Of a stretch of 64,000 nt of DNA, positions 36,525 to 45,787 are shown piece after piece. A program made the position numbers and the translations under genes. The notes under the pieces were generated by a model. It made no database searches, was not told the DNA's origin, and saw nothing but the letters and a program-made list of their open reading frames with translations. How positions within the stretch are numbered: the first letter of the stretch is position 1; each line of letters begins with the position of its first letter. Source of the stretch: an uncultured Bacteroidota bacterium (GTDB lineage: Bacteria > Bacteroidota > Bacteroidia > Flavobacteriales > Flavobacteriaceae); assembly GCA_902614065.1 (NCBI GenBank), contig CACMJT010000001.1, forward strand, positions 94,501 to 158,500, in the 5' to 3' direction.

Positions 36525-37388
36525 ATGGCAAAAGCTTACAAAAAGAGGAGTTTGGGTAGAGGGTTATCATCAATTCTCAATGATGATGAAAATAATATAC
36601 TTGATCAAAAAAAAAATAAGCTTTTCAATGAAATTCAAATAGATTTAATCGATCTTAATCCTTTTCAACCAAGAACAAATTTTAACAGTAATGAGTTAGA
36701 GCAATTAACTTCCTCCATTGAAAAATTGGGATTGATTCAACCAATAACTGTTAAAAAGAATGAGAATCGATACACATTAATCTCCGGGGAGAGAAGATTG
36801 CGAGCTTTTCAAAAATTATCGAAAAAATCCATACCCGCATACATTAGACTTGCAAACGATCAAGAATCGTTAGAAATGGCACTTGTTGAAAATATTCAAA
36901 GAAAAAATCTTGATCCAATTGAAATAGCAATCTCATACAGTAGGCTTACCGAAGAATTAAAAATATCTCACGATGAAATGAGTAAAAGAGTAGGAAAAGA
37001 CAGAACAACAATCACAAATTATATTCGCCTTCTAAAACTTGACCCAATTATTCAAAGTGGTTTGAGAGATAATTTTATTTCTATGGGTCATGGAAGGGCT
37101 CTAATAAATATAAGCTCATTGACAAAACAATTATCAGTTTATGAAAAAATTTTAAAAAAATCGCTGTCTGTCAGAGATACAGAAAAACTTGTTTCTGAAA
37201 TTAAGGGGATAAGTTCTAAAAGTGTAAAGTCAGTTCCAGAATTCTACATTAAAATCAAGGAACATATTCAAAGGAGGTACGAGACCAATATCAAGTTTAA
37301 ACTCAGTAAAAAAACAAAATCAGTGAGTTTTGATTTTCAAAATGAGGAGAAACTTAAAGTGTTTTTAAAACGACTAAATGAAAAATAA
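36525..37388 (+). CDS. parB: Chromosome partitioning protein ParB/Spo0J
   Basis: A 287-residue parS-binding CTPase. The N-terminal region has LGRGLSSIL and the CTP-binding GERRLRAFQKL (about residue 87). The helix-turn-helix spans about 140-175 (MSKRVGKDRTTITNYIRLL), followed by a C-terminal dimerisation segment. It overlaps the DUF5683 gene by 11 bp. Confidence 0.95.
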   Translation: MAKAYKKRSLGRGLSSILNDDENNILDQKKNKLFNEIQIDLIDLNPFQPRTNFNSNELEQLTSSIEKLGLIQPITVKKNENRYTLISGERRLRAFQKLSKKSIPAYIRLANDQESLEMALVENIQRKNLDPIEIAISYSRLTEELKISHDEMSKRVGKDRTTITNYIRLLKLDPIIQSGLRDNFISMGHGRALINISSLTKQLSVYEKILKKSLSVRDTEKLVSEIKGISSKSVKSVPEFYIKIKEHIQRRYETNIKFKLSKKTKSVSFDFQNEEKLKVFLKRLNEK

Positions 37389-37905
37389 TCTTATTATTAT
37401 TTCTTTAATTTTTTCATTGTTAACATTAGCTCAAGAACAAGTAAAAAAAGAAAATATAAATATTTTAAAACCATCAAAGGCAGCGTTTTATTCAGCAGTT
37501 TTCCCTGGTCTTGGTCAAGTTTACAATAAAAAAGCCTGGAAAGTTCCAATTGTTTTTTCTGCTATTGGAATTTCTGGTTATGCATATGATTTTAATAAGA
37601 AAAAATATTTTTCATACAGAAATGCATATAAGAGAAGACTTGCAGGATTCAGTGATGATGAATTTCAAGGGGTTATCCTGAACAATGATAGATTATTGGA
37701 TGGTCAAGATTTTTACAGAAAAAATAAGGATTTATCAATGGTTTTCTTAGTTGGGTTTTATTTTTTGAATATTTTAGATGCCAATATTGATGCTCACTTG
37801 CTCGATTATAATGTTGATGAAAATCTAAGTTTTCATCCTTCAATATTAGATTTTTCAAGTGAAATTGCACCCTCAATTGGAATAAAAATAAATTATAATT
37901 TTTAA
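37378..37905 (+). CDS. DUF5683 domain protein
   Basis: A 175-residue exported or membrane protein: a signal-like N-terminus ending TLAQEQ, then PSKAAFYSAVFPGLGQVYNKKAWKVP (about residues 32-58), which marks DUF5683, two hydrophobic segments and a terminal phenylalanine. The function is unknown. It lies between parB and dapB with overlaps at both ends, the usual flavobacterial order. Confidence 0.8.
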   Translation: MKNNLIIISLIFSLLTLAQEQVKKENINILKPSKAAFYSAVFPGLGQVYNKKAWKVPIVFSAIGISGYAYDFNKKKYFSYRNAYKRRLAGFSDDEFQGVILNNDRLLDGQDFYRKNKDLSMVFLVGFYFLNILDANIDAHLLDYNVDENLSFHPSILDFSSEIAPSIGIKINYNF

Positions 37906-38573
37906 TGAAAATCTGTATAATTGGATATGGTAAAATGGGAAAAATGGTTGAGAAAATTGCCATGTCAAAAGGGCATTCAATAAATCAAATAATAGATTCA
38001 CCAAATGATGAGATTGACGGAAATGCAGATGTTGCAATTATATTTTCAACACCTGAAAGTGCAGTCCCTAGCATAATAAAATGCTTTGAAAAAAAACTAC
38101 CAGTTGTTTGTGGAACCACGGGTTGGCTCAATGACATAGAAAAAATTAAAAACTACTGTGAAACAAATAATAGCACTTTTTTATTTTCTCCCAATTTCAG
38201 TCTAGGTGTTAATCTTTTTTTTAAAATCAATAGTTCGGTAAGTAAAATTATGAGAAATAGCGATGAGTTTGATTTAAGAATCAGCGAAGTTCATCACACT
38301 TCAAAAATTGACTCACCAAGCGGAACTGCATTAAAAATCAAAAAGGATATTGATTCAATATTAAATAAAGATGCGCAAATTGAATCAAAAAGAATTGGAT
38401 CAAACAATGGTACCCATGAGGTAATTTATGAGTCATTTTCAGACTTAATTAAAATTTCTCATACTGCTAAAAACAGGGACAGTTTTGCACTTGGTTCGAT
38501 TGTTTGTGCTCAATGGATAATCAATCAAAATGGCTTTTTCGAAATGGATGACTTTTTAAATGATTTTCTATGA
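37905..38573 (+). CDS. dapB: 4-hydroxy-tetrahydrodipicolinate reductase
   Basis: NAD(P)H enzyme of the lysine/diaminopimelate pathway. It has a Rossmann start (IIGYGKMGKMVEK), VVCGTTGW (about residue 66), FSPNFSLGVN (about 95) and the catalytic EVHHTSKIDSPSGTA (about 126-140). At 222 residues it is short for the family. The start overlaps the DUF5683 stop and the end overlaps the lepB start by 4 bp. Confidence 0.95.
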   Translation: MKICIIGYGKMGKMVEKIAMSKGHSINQIIDSPNDEIDGNADVAIIFSTPESAVPSIIKCFEKKLPVVCGTTGWLNDIEKIKNYCETNNSTFLFSPNFSLGVNLFFKINSSVSKIMRNSDEFDLRISEVHHTSKIDSPSGTALKIKKDIDSILNKDAQIESKRIGSNNGTHEVIYESFSDLIKISHTAKNRDSFALGSIVCAQWIINQNGFFEMDDFLNDFL

Positions 38574-40261
38574 GCTGGTTAGGTTGGTTTTTGTTTTTTC
38601 TTTTTGTTCAATTAATTCATGGATTAGGTACATATAGGTTATACAGTTCTGCAGGATTCAAATCCTTCGCTGCATTTATTCCAATTTACAATGCATTGGT
38701 CTTAATGAGGCTAATTAACCGTCCATGGTGGTGGGTAATTTTATTGTTCATTCCGATTGTAAATATTATGATGTTTCCAGTAATATGGATAGAGACTTGT
38801 AAAAATTTTGGAAAAAAATCATGGACATCAATTTTTTTAGTGCTAATTACATTTGGTCTCTACATATATTCAATAAACTTTTCAAAATCAATAAAAAAAG
38901 AAATTATAACCAACCATGAGCGTAAAGAATCAACAATAGGATCAATAGTTTTTGCTGTAATACTAGCAACCATTGTTCATACATATTTTATTCAGCCTTT
39001 TATTATACCAACTGGATCACTCGAGAAAACACTATTAGTTGGTGATTTTTTGTTTGTAAGTAAATATCACTACGGAGCAAGAGTACCGAAAACTGTAGCT
39101 GCTTTTCCAATGGTTCATGATACAATCGTTGGCACTGGTATTAGATCGTATTTAAATAAACCTCAACTACCATACTTGAGAATCCCTGCCATAAAAAAAA
39201 TAGAAAGAAATGATTTGGTAACATTTAATTGGCCAGCGGATACAGTTAGAAGATTTTTTGTGAAGGAAGCAGGTGTAGTGAAACCTATCGATAAAAAATC
39301 AAACTATGTCAAGAGATGCGTTGCAATCCCCGGTGATAAGCTTGAAATTATAGATGGATTGCTATACATAAATAACGAACTGTCCAAATTACCCTACAGA
39401 GCAAAACCTTTATTCAACTATAGGGTTACTAGTCAGAATGGAATTTCAAGTAAAGAACTATTGAAAATAAATGTTACGGGATTTAGTAGGAAATTTAAAA
39501 TATCAGGGATAAATAGCAATCGACAATTTGAGGGAATTAGGCCTTACATCTCGTCATTGATTAACTCTGACATTGAGAACTTCATTGTAACAACTGGTTA
39601 CAAAGGAATACCATCTAAAATAATAGCCGAAAACAGATTAAGGGTCACAGAAATTAAAGAAAGAGAGAAAATTATTTCTATGACCAATTCGGATTTCGAA
39701 AAATTAGAAAGTAAAAAAACTTTTGACTCAATCTACAGGATTTTTAAAACAACAAAATCATACAACACAAGTTTTTTTCCTAATGATATCAAGTATGACT
39801 GGAACGAGGACAACTTTGGGCCAATTATTATACCCCAGAAAGGACAAGAAATAGAATTAAACAAGCAAACACTCCCCCTATACAAAAAAATCATAAGGGA
39901 TTACGAAAAAAACAAATTAGAGTTAATTAATGATAAAATATTAATAAATGACGTAGAAACTACTTTCTATAAATTTAATATGGATTATTATTGGATGATG
40001 GGAGACAATCGTTACAATAGCGAAGATAGCAGAGCATGGGGCTATGTACCAGAGAACCACATTGTGGGTAGGCCAATTTTTATTTGGATGAGTATTGATG
40101 GAATCAATGATGGTATAAGTAATTGGAAAATTAGATGGGATCGAGTATTTACTACTATTCATGAAGATGGTGAACCAAAATCTTATTTAATTCACTTTAT
40201 CATTTTTTGCATTGTATCTTGGGCTGCCAACAAATTTTTTATTTCACGCAATAAAAAATGA
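38570..40261 (+). CDS. lepB: Signal peptidase I with N-terminal DUF5684-like membrane domain
   Basis: A 563-residue membrane protease that removes Sec signal peptides. Residues 1-105 form a multi-helix domain like DUF5684. The S26 peptidase follows: nucleophile S150 in PTGSLEKTLLVGDF, general base K248 in YVKRCVAIPGDK, then a large insert and MMGDNRYNSEDSRAWGYVP (about residue 475) before a final hydrophobic helix. The long form with an inserted region is normal for flavobacteria. Confidence 0.94.
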   Translation: MSWLGWFLFFLFVQLIHGLGTYRLYSSAGFKSFAAFIPIYNALVLMRLINRPWWWVILLFIPIVNIMMFPVIWIETCKNFGKKSWTSIFLVLITFGLYIYSINFSKSIKKEIITNHERKESTIGSIVFAVILATIVHTYFIQPFIIPTGSLEKTLLVGDFLFVSKYHYGARVPKTVAAFPMVHDTIVGTGIRSYLNKPQLPYLRIPAIKKIERNDLVTFNWPADTVRRFFVKEAGVVKPIDKKSNYVKRCVAIPGDKLEIIDGLLYINNELSKLPYRAKPLFNYRVTSQNGISSKELLKINVTGFSRKFKISGINSNRQFEGIRPYISSLINSDIENFIVTTGYKGIPSKIIAENRLRVTEIKEREKIISMTNSDFEKLESKKTFDSIYRIFKTTKSYNTSFFPNDIKYDWNEDNFGPIIIPQKGQEIELNKQTLPLYKKIIRDYEKNKLELINDKILINDVETTFYKFNMDYYWMMGDNRYNSEDSRAWGYVPENHIVGRPIFIWMSIDGINDGISNWKIRWDRVFTTIHEDGEPKSYLIHFIIFCIVSWAANKFFISRNKK

Positions 40262-40866
40262 AATCAATTTTGTTGCCGACATATTTTCCATCCATTTTTT
40301 TTTGGAAAGTAATTATTAAAAATAATTTTCTTTGGGTTAAAAAGTCCTATTATAAAAAACAAACACTGAGAAATAGAACTTACATCCACGGTGCAAATGG
40401 AAAATTAATGCTGTCGATCCCAATAAAACACACTGGAAAAAATTTGAGAAGATATTATGAAGAAGTTTCAATAGATTCATCATCAAATTGGAAAAAAAAT
40501 CATTTTAAGTCCATAAAAATTGCATATCAATCATCTCCATATTTTGAATTTTATGAAGATGATTTGATTAAATTTTATAGAGCTAACATTGACAATCTTT
40601 ATAAACTAAATTTAAATTCAGTCAAATTGGTTTTAAAATGGTTGGAATTGGATTACTTGAATAATACCATAGATTTTAATTTTGAGGAATACTCAAACAG
40701 TTTAACTATTAAAAAAATTGATTCAAAGGAAATTAAAAACAATACGAATATTAAGTATACTCAAACTTTTGAAGAAAAAAATGGATTTATTGATGGTTTA
40801 AGTATCCTTGATATGATTTTTAATTGTGGGCCAAAAACAAAAGATTATATAAAGGCAGGTCTGTAA
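40258..40866 (+). CDS. WbqC family protein
   Basis: A 202-residue protein of the WbqC-like family: LLPTYFPSIFFWKVII at the start, KQTLRNRTYIHGANGKLMLSIPIKH (about residues 35-60) and HFKSIKIAYQSSPYFEFYEDD (about 80-100). Some family members are linked to O-antigen gene clusters, but the activity is not settled. It overlaps lepB by 4 bp. Its last four codons and stop lie within the end of the convergent rnpB gene. Confidence 0.82.
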   Translation: MKSILLPTYFPSIFFWKVIIKNNFLWVKKSYYKKQTLRNRTYIHGANGKLMLSIPIKHTGKNLRRYYEEVSIDSSSNWKKNHFKSIKIAYQSSPYFEFYEDDLIKFYRANIDNLYKLNLNSVKLVLKWLELDYLNNTIDFNFEEYSNSLTIKKIDSKEIKNNTNIKYTQTFEEKNGFIDGLSILDMIFNCGPKTKDYIKAGL

Positions 40867-41133
40867 GCCGGATTCTGTCATGCCTTATCATCTATCTTGG
40901 TTTAGTATTACTACTAAACTCTAGCCGCCTACCCTTCAACATCAGGCGAGCAACCCTCAAACGTTGATTTACTTGGCGTTACACCTTGTAGAGTTTACAT
41001 GATTCCACTACAGCCTAACTGTACATACTTTCTGTTGCACTTTTCCTACTAAAAATAGCGACGGGTGTTACCCGCTACAAAGCTCTTTGGTGTCCGGACT
41101 TTCCTCTTTAAAAAAGCGATAAGGAGACCTGCC
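40854..41133 (-). ncRNA. rnpB: RNase P RNA, catalytic subunit
   Basis: The minus strand shows RNase P RNA hallmarks in order: GAGGAAAGTCCGGAC near the 5' end, GGTAACACCCG, GTGCAACAGAAAG in the middle, GGGTAGGCGG, then GATAGATGATAAGGCATGAC and ACAGAATCCGGCTTAC near the 3' end. The terminal helix P1 is GGCAGGTCT pairing with AGACCTGCC, which fixes both ends. At about 280 bases it is compact. The last 13 bases overlap the 3' end of the wbqC-like gene. Confidence 0.95.
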
Positions 41134-41137
41134 ACAT

Positions 41138-41145
41138 CAAAATTA
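41138..41145 (-). promoter_or_regulatory. -7 element (TAATTTTG) of rnpB
   Basis: TAATTTTG on the minus strand ends 4-5 bases before the start of helix P1, the correct distance for a start site at the mature 5' end. Confidence 0.55.
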
Positions 41146-41186
41146 ATATATTTTGAAAAAAATATTAAAAAATTAATCCTCTAATA

Positions 41187-41194
41187 TATATTTG
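41187..41194 (+). promoter_or_regulatory. -7 element (TATATTTG) of dnaX
   Basis: A perfect TAnnTTTG match 8 bases before the dnaX ATG, suggesting a transcript with little or no leader. No -33 TTG at the usual spacing. Confidence 0.5.
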
Positions 41195-41202
41195 TAATAA
41201 GC

Positions 41203-42864
41203 ATGGACTACAAAGTATCGGCATTAAAATATAGACCAAATGAGTTTAGTAAGGTTATTGGACAAAATCACGTAACAGACACTCTAAAAAATTCAATAAA
41301 GGAAAATAAAATTCCCTCTGCGATTTTATTTTGCGGACCAAAAGGAGTTGGTAAAACAACATGTGCAAGAATTTACGCTCGTGAAATCAATAAAGAATTT
41401 ATACAATTAGAGAACTATGATTATGCTTTTAACATTTTTGAACTTGATGCTGCATCAAACAGGAAGATTGATGATATAAGAGATCTGCTTGAAAAAGTAA
41501 AAATACCACCACAAGTTGGAAAATACAAGGTATACATCATTGATGAGGTTCACATGCTTACTAAAGAAGCTGAAAATGCTTTTTTAAAGACACTTGAAGA
41601 GCCACCACCACACATTGTGTTTATTCTTGCAACAACAGAAAAAAATAAGATATTACCAACAATTTTATCAAGATGTCAAATCTATGACTTTAATAAAATA
41701 TCAGATTTAGAAAATAAATATTACCTGGAGGAAATAATTAAATCCGAAGGATATAATTACGAATCGAAAGCTGTTTCAATTATTGCTAAAAAAGCATATG
41801 GCTCGCTTCGTGATTCACTTACAATTTTGGACAGAGTAATCAACTACACAAATGGAAATATAACATTAGAAAAAACATCTCAAATTTTAAACATTCTTGA
41901 CACTGACACCTATATTGAGCTTTCAGATTTCATATTAAAAGCGGAACTCAACAATGCAATTCTTGGTTTTAATGAAATTTCTGACAAAGGTTTTGGTGAG
42001 AAAGATTTTTTAGAGGGTTTAGTCGAGCATTTTAGAAACCTTATTGTTGTAAAGGCATCTAATACACAATCATTAATTGATGATGAAAATAATTTTGAAA
42101 AAGTTATTGAGCAATCCAAACTGGCAGAACAAAATAAACTTATTGATGCAATTGAAATCTTAGAAGGTTCCATTATAAATTTATCGAAGTTCGAAAATAA
42201 AAAATTGGTAGTTGAAATATCTTTAATGAAGATTTGTAAAATGAGTGAACCCTCAAATATATCAGAAAAAAAAAAAGTTGAAAATACGAACTCCATACCA
42301 ACAATAAATCCTGAAAAAAATTCATTCAAGCAAAACAGCATTGATGAGGAAAAATTTCAAAAATCAGAATTATTAAAAAAGTCTTCAGCAGAAAACGTAA
42401 AAAAAGTTGAGAATATTTCTGCACTATCTCTTTCAAGTTTAAAACTAAAAAAACAAGCTAGGGAGGAAAAAGATTTAATTGAATCTGAAAAAAAGAAATC
42501 ATCTGATATCTTTAATTTGAATTCCTTAAGGGATAAGATTAAGAAGTATTCAAAAAAAATCAATGATTTGGGTAAAAAGAGTCTCTCTAGTCTTCTAGAA
42601 ATGAATGAACCAACACTTGAAGAAAACTCAATTACATTTACATTACCATCAAAAATAAGTTTAATTGAATTTGAAAAAGAAAGAGAAGCTTTTACTATTT
42701 TTTTACAAAAAGAACTAAATAATTACAATATAAAAGTTTTATCAAAGATAGAGGAGAAAAAAAATGGAGATTATTTTTCTTCTCCAACGGAAAAATTAAC
42801 AAAGCTAATTGAAATTAACCCTTTGGTAGGGAAATTCAAAGAAGATTTAAAGTTAGATTTATAA
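41203..42864 (+). CDS. dnaX: DNA polymerase III subunit gamma/tau
   Basis: A clamp-loader ATPase of 553 residues. The Walker A is CGPKGVGKTTCAR (about residue 46), the Walker B YIIDEVHMLT, the sensor 1 ILATTEKNKI and the SRC finger TILSRCQIYDF. The usual four-cysteine zinc module after Walker A is absent: YAREINKEFIQLENYDYAF leads directly to ELDAASNRKIDDIR. The C-terminal ~200 residues are Lys/Ser-rich with a tau-like end. The gene converges with ppx at a 3-base gap. Confidence 0.93.
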   Translation: MDYKVSALKYRPNEFSKVIGQNHVTDTLKNSIKENKIPSAILFCGPKGVGKTTCARIYAREINKEFIQLENYDYAFNIFELDAASNRKIDDIRDLLEKVKIPPQVGKYKVYIIDEVHMLTKEAENAFLKTLEEPPPHIVFILATTEKNKILPTILSRCQIYDFNKISDLENKYYLEEIIKSEGYNYESKAVSIIAKKAYGSLRDSLTILDRVINYTNGNITLEKTSQILNILDTDTYIELSDFILKAELNNAILGFNEISDKGFGEKDFLEGLVEHFRNLIVVKASNTQSLIDDENNFEKVIEQSKLAEQNKLIDAIEILEGSIINLSKFENKKLVVEISLMKICKMSEPSNISEKKKVENTNSIPTINPEKNSFKQNSIDEEKFQKSELLKKSSAENVKKVENISALSLSSLKLKKQAREEKDLIESEKKKSSDIFNLNSLRDKIKKYSKKINDLGKKSLSSLLEMNEPTLEENSITFTLPSKISLIEFEKEREAFTIFLQKELNNYNIKVLSKIEEKKNGDYFSSPTEKLTKLIEINPLVGKFKEDLKLDL

Positions 42865-42867
42865 CCA

Positions 42868-43752
42868 CTATATAATTTCATTTACCATCCCGTCTGCCAA
42901 TCCAATTTTTGGAACATAGATTTCTTTAACAGCCAATGTTTTTAAAATAAAATGAAAGATTTTGCCTGCCGGAACTATTACATCTGCACGATCAGGGTTA
43001 AGTTTTAATTTAGTAAGTCTATCTGACAGTGGCATGTTATCAATCTTTTTAAGGGTTTTTTTAAAGCTTTTTCTGCTCAGAGGCTTTGAATATTTTGTTC
43101 CTGATATTTTGAAAATTTTATTAATATTTCCACCAATACCAATAATTTTGAGTTTTTTTAATTCTTTCGCGTTTTCTATGAGCCATTTTTCAAATTGATT
43201 CCAAATTTGATTATCCACAGCACCATCCAATAGCCTAACACAACCAATTTTAAAAGATTTTAATTTTAAAATTTTAAAATTTTTAAAAATAATTACTTCA
43301 GTGCTTCCACCCCCAACGTCAACAAAACAATAATTTTTTGTTTTGCCAATATGATCAGATATATCTTGTTGAGAGGTGATTTGTGCTTCTTTTTCACCAG
43401 AGATTACCTCCAATTTTATTCCAGTCTCAACAAAAATTCGTTTTAACAACACTTCAGAATCATTAATATTTCTGATTGCCGATGTTGCATAAGCTAAAAA
43501 TGAATCCACTTCGTTAATATCCATTAATAACTTAAATGCCTTAAATGATTTTATTAATTTGTTTTTGCTTGAATCAGATAATGTTGATTTTTCGAAGGAA
43601 TCTTTACCTAATCTCAATGGAATTCTAACAATATTATTTTTTGTACTTACTTTTTTCCCATTGATTTCATATACATTTGAAATTAACATTCTAATCGCAT
43701 TTGATCCAATATCAATTGTTGCAATCCTCTTGTAATTAATTTTATTTTTCAA
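42868..43752 (-). CDS. ppx: Exopolyphosphatase / guanosine pentaphosphatase (Ppx/GppA)
   Basis: A 294-residue ASKHA-fold phosphatase that removes phosphate from polyphosphate ends. It has IDIGSNAIRMLI at the start, ATSAIRNINDSEVL (about residue 88), YCFVDVGGGSTEV (about 142) and GIGGNINKI (about 200). It is the shorter form without the C-terminal HD domain. It is the last gene of the minus-strand operon and overlaps ppk by 11 bp. Confidence 0.92.
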   Translation of the reverse strand: MKNKINYKRIATIDIGSNAIRMLISNVYEINGKKVSTKNNIVRIPLRLGKDSFEKSTLSDSSKNKLIKSFKAFKLLMDINEVDSFLAYATSAIRNINDSEVLLKRIFVETGIKLEVISGEKEAQITSQQDISDHIGKTKNYCFVDVGGGSTEVIIFKNFKILKLKSFKIGCVRLLDGAVDNQIWNQFEKWLIENAKELKKLKIIGIGGNINKIFKISGTKYSKPLSRKSFKKTLKKIDNMPLSDRLTKLKLNPDRADVIVPAGKIFHFILKTLAVKEIYVPKIGLADGMVNEII

Positions 43753-45787
43753 GACTTTTTTGATAATAATTATATATTGAATCTTGGGATTTTAATGGTT
43801 CCTCATTATTCTTTGAGTACTCATTTATTTTCAACGTATTGAGTTTTCGTGATTTTAAATTATCTGACCAATAAATATTAAATATTTCTAGGATCTCTTT
43901 TTTATTAGAAGGGTCAAGAATTGGACATGTTACTTCAATTCTGTTGTCTAAGTTTCTAGTCATCCAGTCAGCCGAAGAAATATAAGTTTTATTTTCACCT
44001 CCAGAGCAAAATATAAAAAATCGAGTGTGCTCTAGGTATTTGTCAACTATACTTTTGACCTGAATTTTTTTACTGAATTCACTATTTCCTGGTATTAAAC
44101 AGCATATTCCACGAACAATCATTTCAATTTTAACACCTTCAATACTTGCTTTATATAGCTCCTCAATCATTTCATAATTGGTAATACTGTTTAGTTTAAT
44201 TTTAATCCACGCATTTTGACCTTTTTTGGCATTTCTAATTTCATTTCTAATAAGTTTTTTGAAAGTAGATTTGGTTTTGAATGGGGATATAAACAGTTTG
44301 TTGAATTTAATTTTTTTATAGTTGATTTCAATAAAATCAAATATACTTGATACATCATCTAGAATTTCTTTATTAGCTGTGAATAATGTAATATCAGTAT
44401 AGACCTTGGCTGTTGACTCATTAAAATTACCTGTGCTTATAAAACCATATTTATCATATTTTCTGCCATTTTTCTTTTCCACAACACAAATTTTGGCATG
44501 TACTTTAAGATTGGGTAAGCCAAAAACTAACTTAACACCATTTTCCTCAAATAATTTTGCATATTTTATATTTGCCTTTTCATCAAATCTCGCTTGTAGC
44601 TCAATTTGAACTGTAACTAACTTTCCGTTCTTTGAAGCATTAATAAGAGTGTTTGCAATCATCGACAGTTTTGACAGTCTGTAAATCGTTATTGAAATAG
44701 ATTTCACATCTGGATCTATCGAAGCTTCAGATAAAAATCTTAATGTATAAATAAATTTGTGAAAAGGAGTGTGCTGTAAAACATCTTTATTTTTTATTGT
44801 TTGGAAAATACTTTCATTTTTATCAAAAAAATTTATGTTTAGAGGCTCAGTTTTAGCATATATAAGATTATGCTTTCCAAAGTCAGGAAATTGCATAAAG
44901 TCTCTTCTATTATGGTACCTTTCAGCAGGAATTATACTATCAGTGCTCTTATTAATACCCATTCTTTTCATTAAAAAATTTAATGTATCGTCGTGAATTG
45001 AAGAATCATAGACCAATCTTACTGGCTTTCCTTTTTGCCTCTTTTTTAAACTCTGTGAAATCTTTTCTAGATAACTTTTCGATATATCATAAGCAAAATC
45101 TAACTCTGCATCTCTGGTCATTTTAATGTTAAAAGCAAAGATTTTTTTTGGACTAAAAATTTTAAAAACATCTTTTAAATGGTGTCTAATTATATCATCA
45201 ATAAATATTACATATTTTTTTTCTGATTCATCAATGACAAAAAATCTATTAATTTGCTCAGGGATTTTTATCAAAGCATAAATCACAGATTCAACTTTTG
45301 TCTGGATCTTTACAATAAGAAATGAATTGGAGTCTTTAAAAATTGGAAATGAGTTTGATTTATCAAATATGATTACCTCCATTTGAGGTAAAATTTTTTC
45401 AGAAAAGAAAGAAAAAATTTTCTCTTTATGGATGGTTGGGATATTTTTCTCATTAATAAAAAAAATATTTTCATTCTTTAGCTCTGACTTTATGGATTTT
45501 AAAATTCTTGAGCTATTGTTTTGAATTTCAATGGTTCTTTTTGTTATCTCGTTTAATAAGTCTTTTGCAGTAAGTCCTTTATACAGTTTCTTATTTTTTT
45601 GAGGAGAAACTGCAATTCTTTTAATAGTAGCATACCTAACCTTAAAAAACTCATCTAAGTTATTTGAGAAGATTCCAATGAATCTGATTCTCTCAATTAT
45701 TGGTACTGTTCGATCACAGGCCTCCTGTAGGACTCTCTCGTTAAATTCAAGCCAACTTAACTCACGATTTTTAAATTCAAATTTCAC
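43742..45787 (-). CDS. ppk1: Polyphosphate kinase 1
   Basis: A 681-residue PPK1, which makes polyphosphate from ATP. FKNRELSWLEFNERVLQEA is the N-terminal signature. The phospholipase-D-like catalytic half carries KVHAKICVVEKK (phosphorylated histidine, about residue 430), FISTGNFNESTAKVYTD and YISSADWMTRNLDNRIEV (about 615). It overlaps ppx by 11 bp and sixA by 4 bp, so synthesis and degradation of polyphosphate are encoded on one transcript. Confidence 0.96.
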   Translation of the reverse strand: MKFEFKNRELSWLEFNERVLQEACDRTVPIIERIRFIGIFSNNLDEFFKVRYATIKRIAVSPQKNKKLYKGLTAKDLLNEITKRTIEIQNNSSRILKSIKSELKNENIFFINEKNIPTIHKEKIFSFFSEKILPQMEVIIFDKSNSFPIFKDSNSFLIVKIQTKVESVIYALIKIPEQINRFFVIDESEKKYVIFIDDIIRHHLKDVFKIFSPKKIFAFNIKMTRDAELDFAYDISKSYLEKISQSLKKRQKGKPVRLVYDSSIHDDTLNFLMKRMGINKSTDSIIPAERYHNRRDFMQFPDFGKHNLIYAKTEPLNINFFDKNESIFQTIKNKDVLQHTPFHKFIYTLRFLSEASIDPDVKSISITIYRLSKLSMIANTLINASKNGKLVTVQIELQARFDEKANIKYAKLFEENGVKLVFGLPNLKVHAKICVVEKKNGRKYDKYGFISTGNFNESTAKVYTDITLFTANKEILDDVSSIFDFIEINYKKIKFNKLFISPFKTKSTFKKLIRNEIRNAKKGQNAWIKIKLNSITNYEMIEELYKASIEGVKIEMIVRGICCLIPGNSEFSKKIQVKSIVDKYLEHTRFFIFCSGGENKTYISSADWMTRNLDNRIEVTCPILDPSNKKEILEIFNIYWSDNLKSRKLNTLKINEYSKNNEEPLKSQDSIYNYYQKSLEK

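Noticed and set aside
41910-42341. 143-residue minus-strand frame inside dnaX
   Set aside because: It is antisense to a strongly supported gene, and its Ser/Phe-rich composition reflects reverse reading of Lys/Glu codons.
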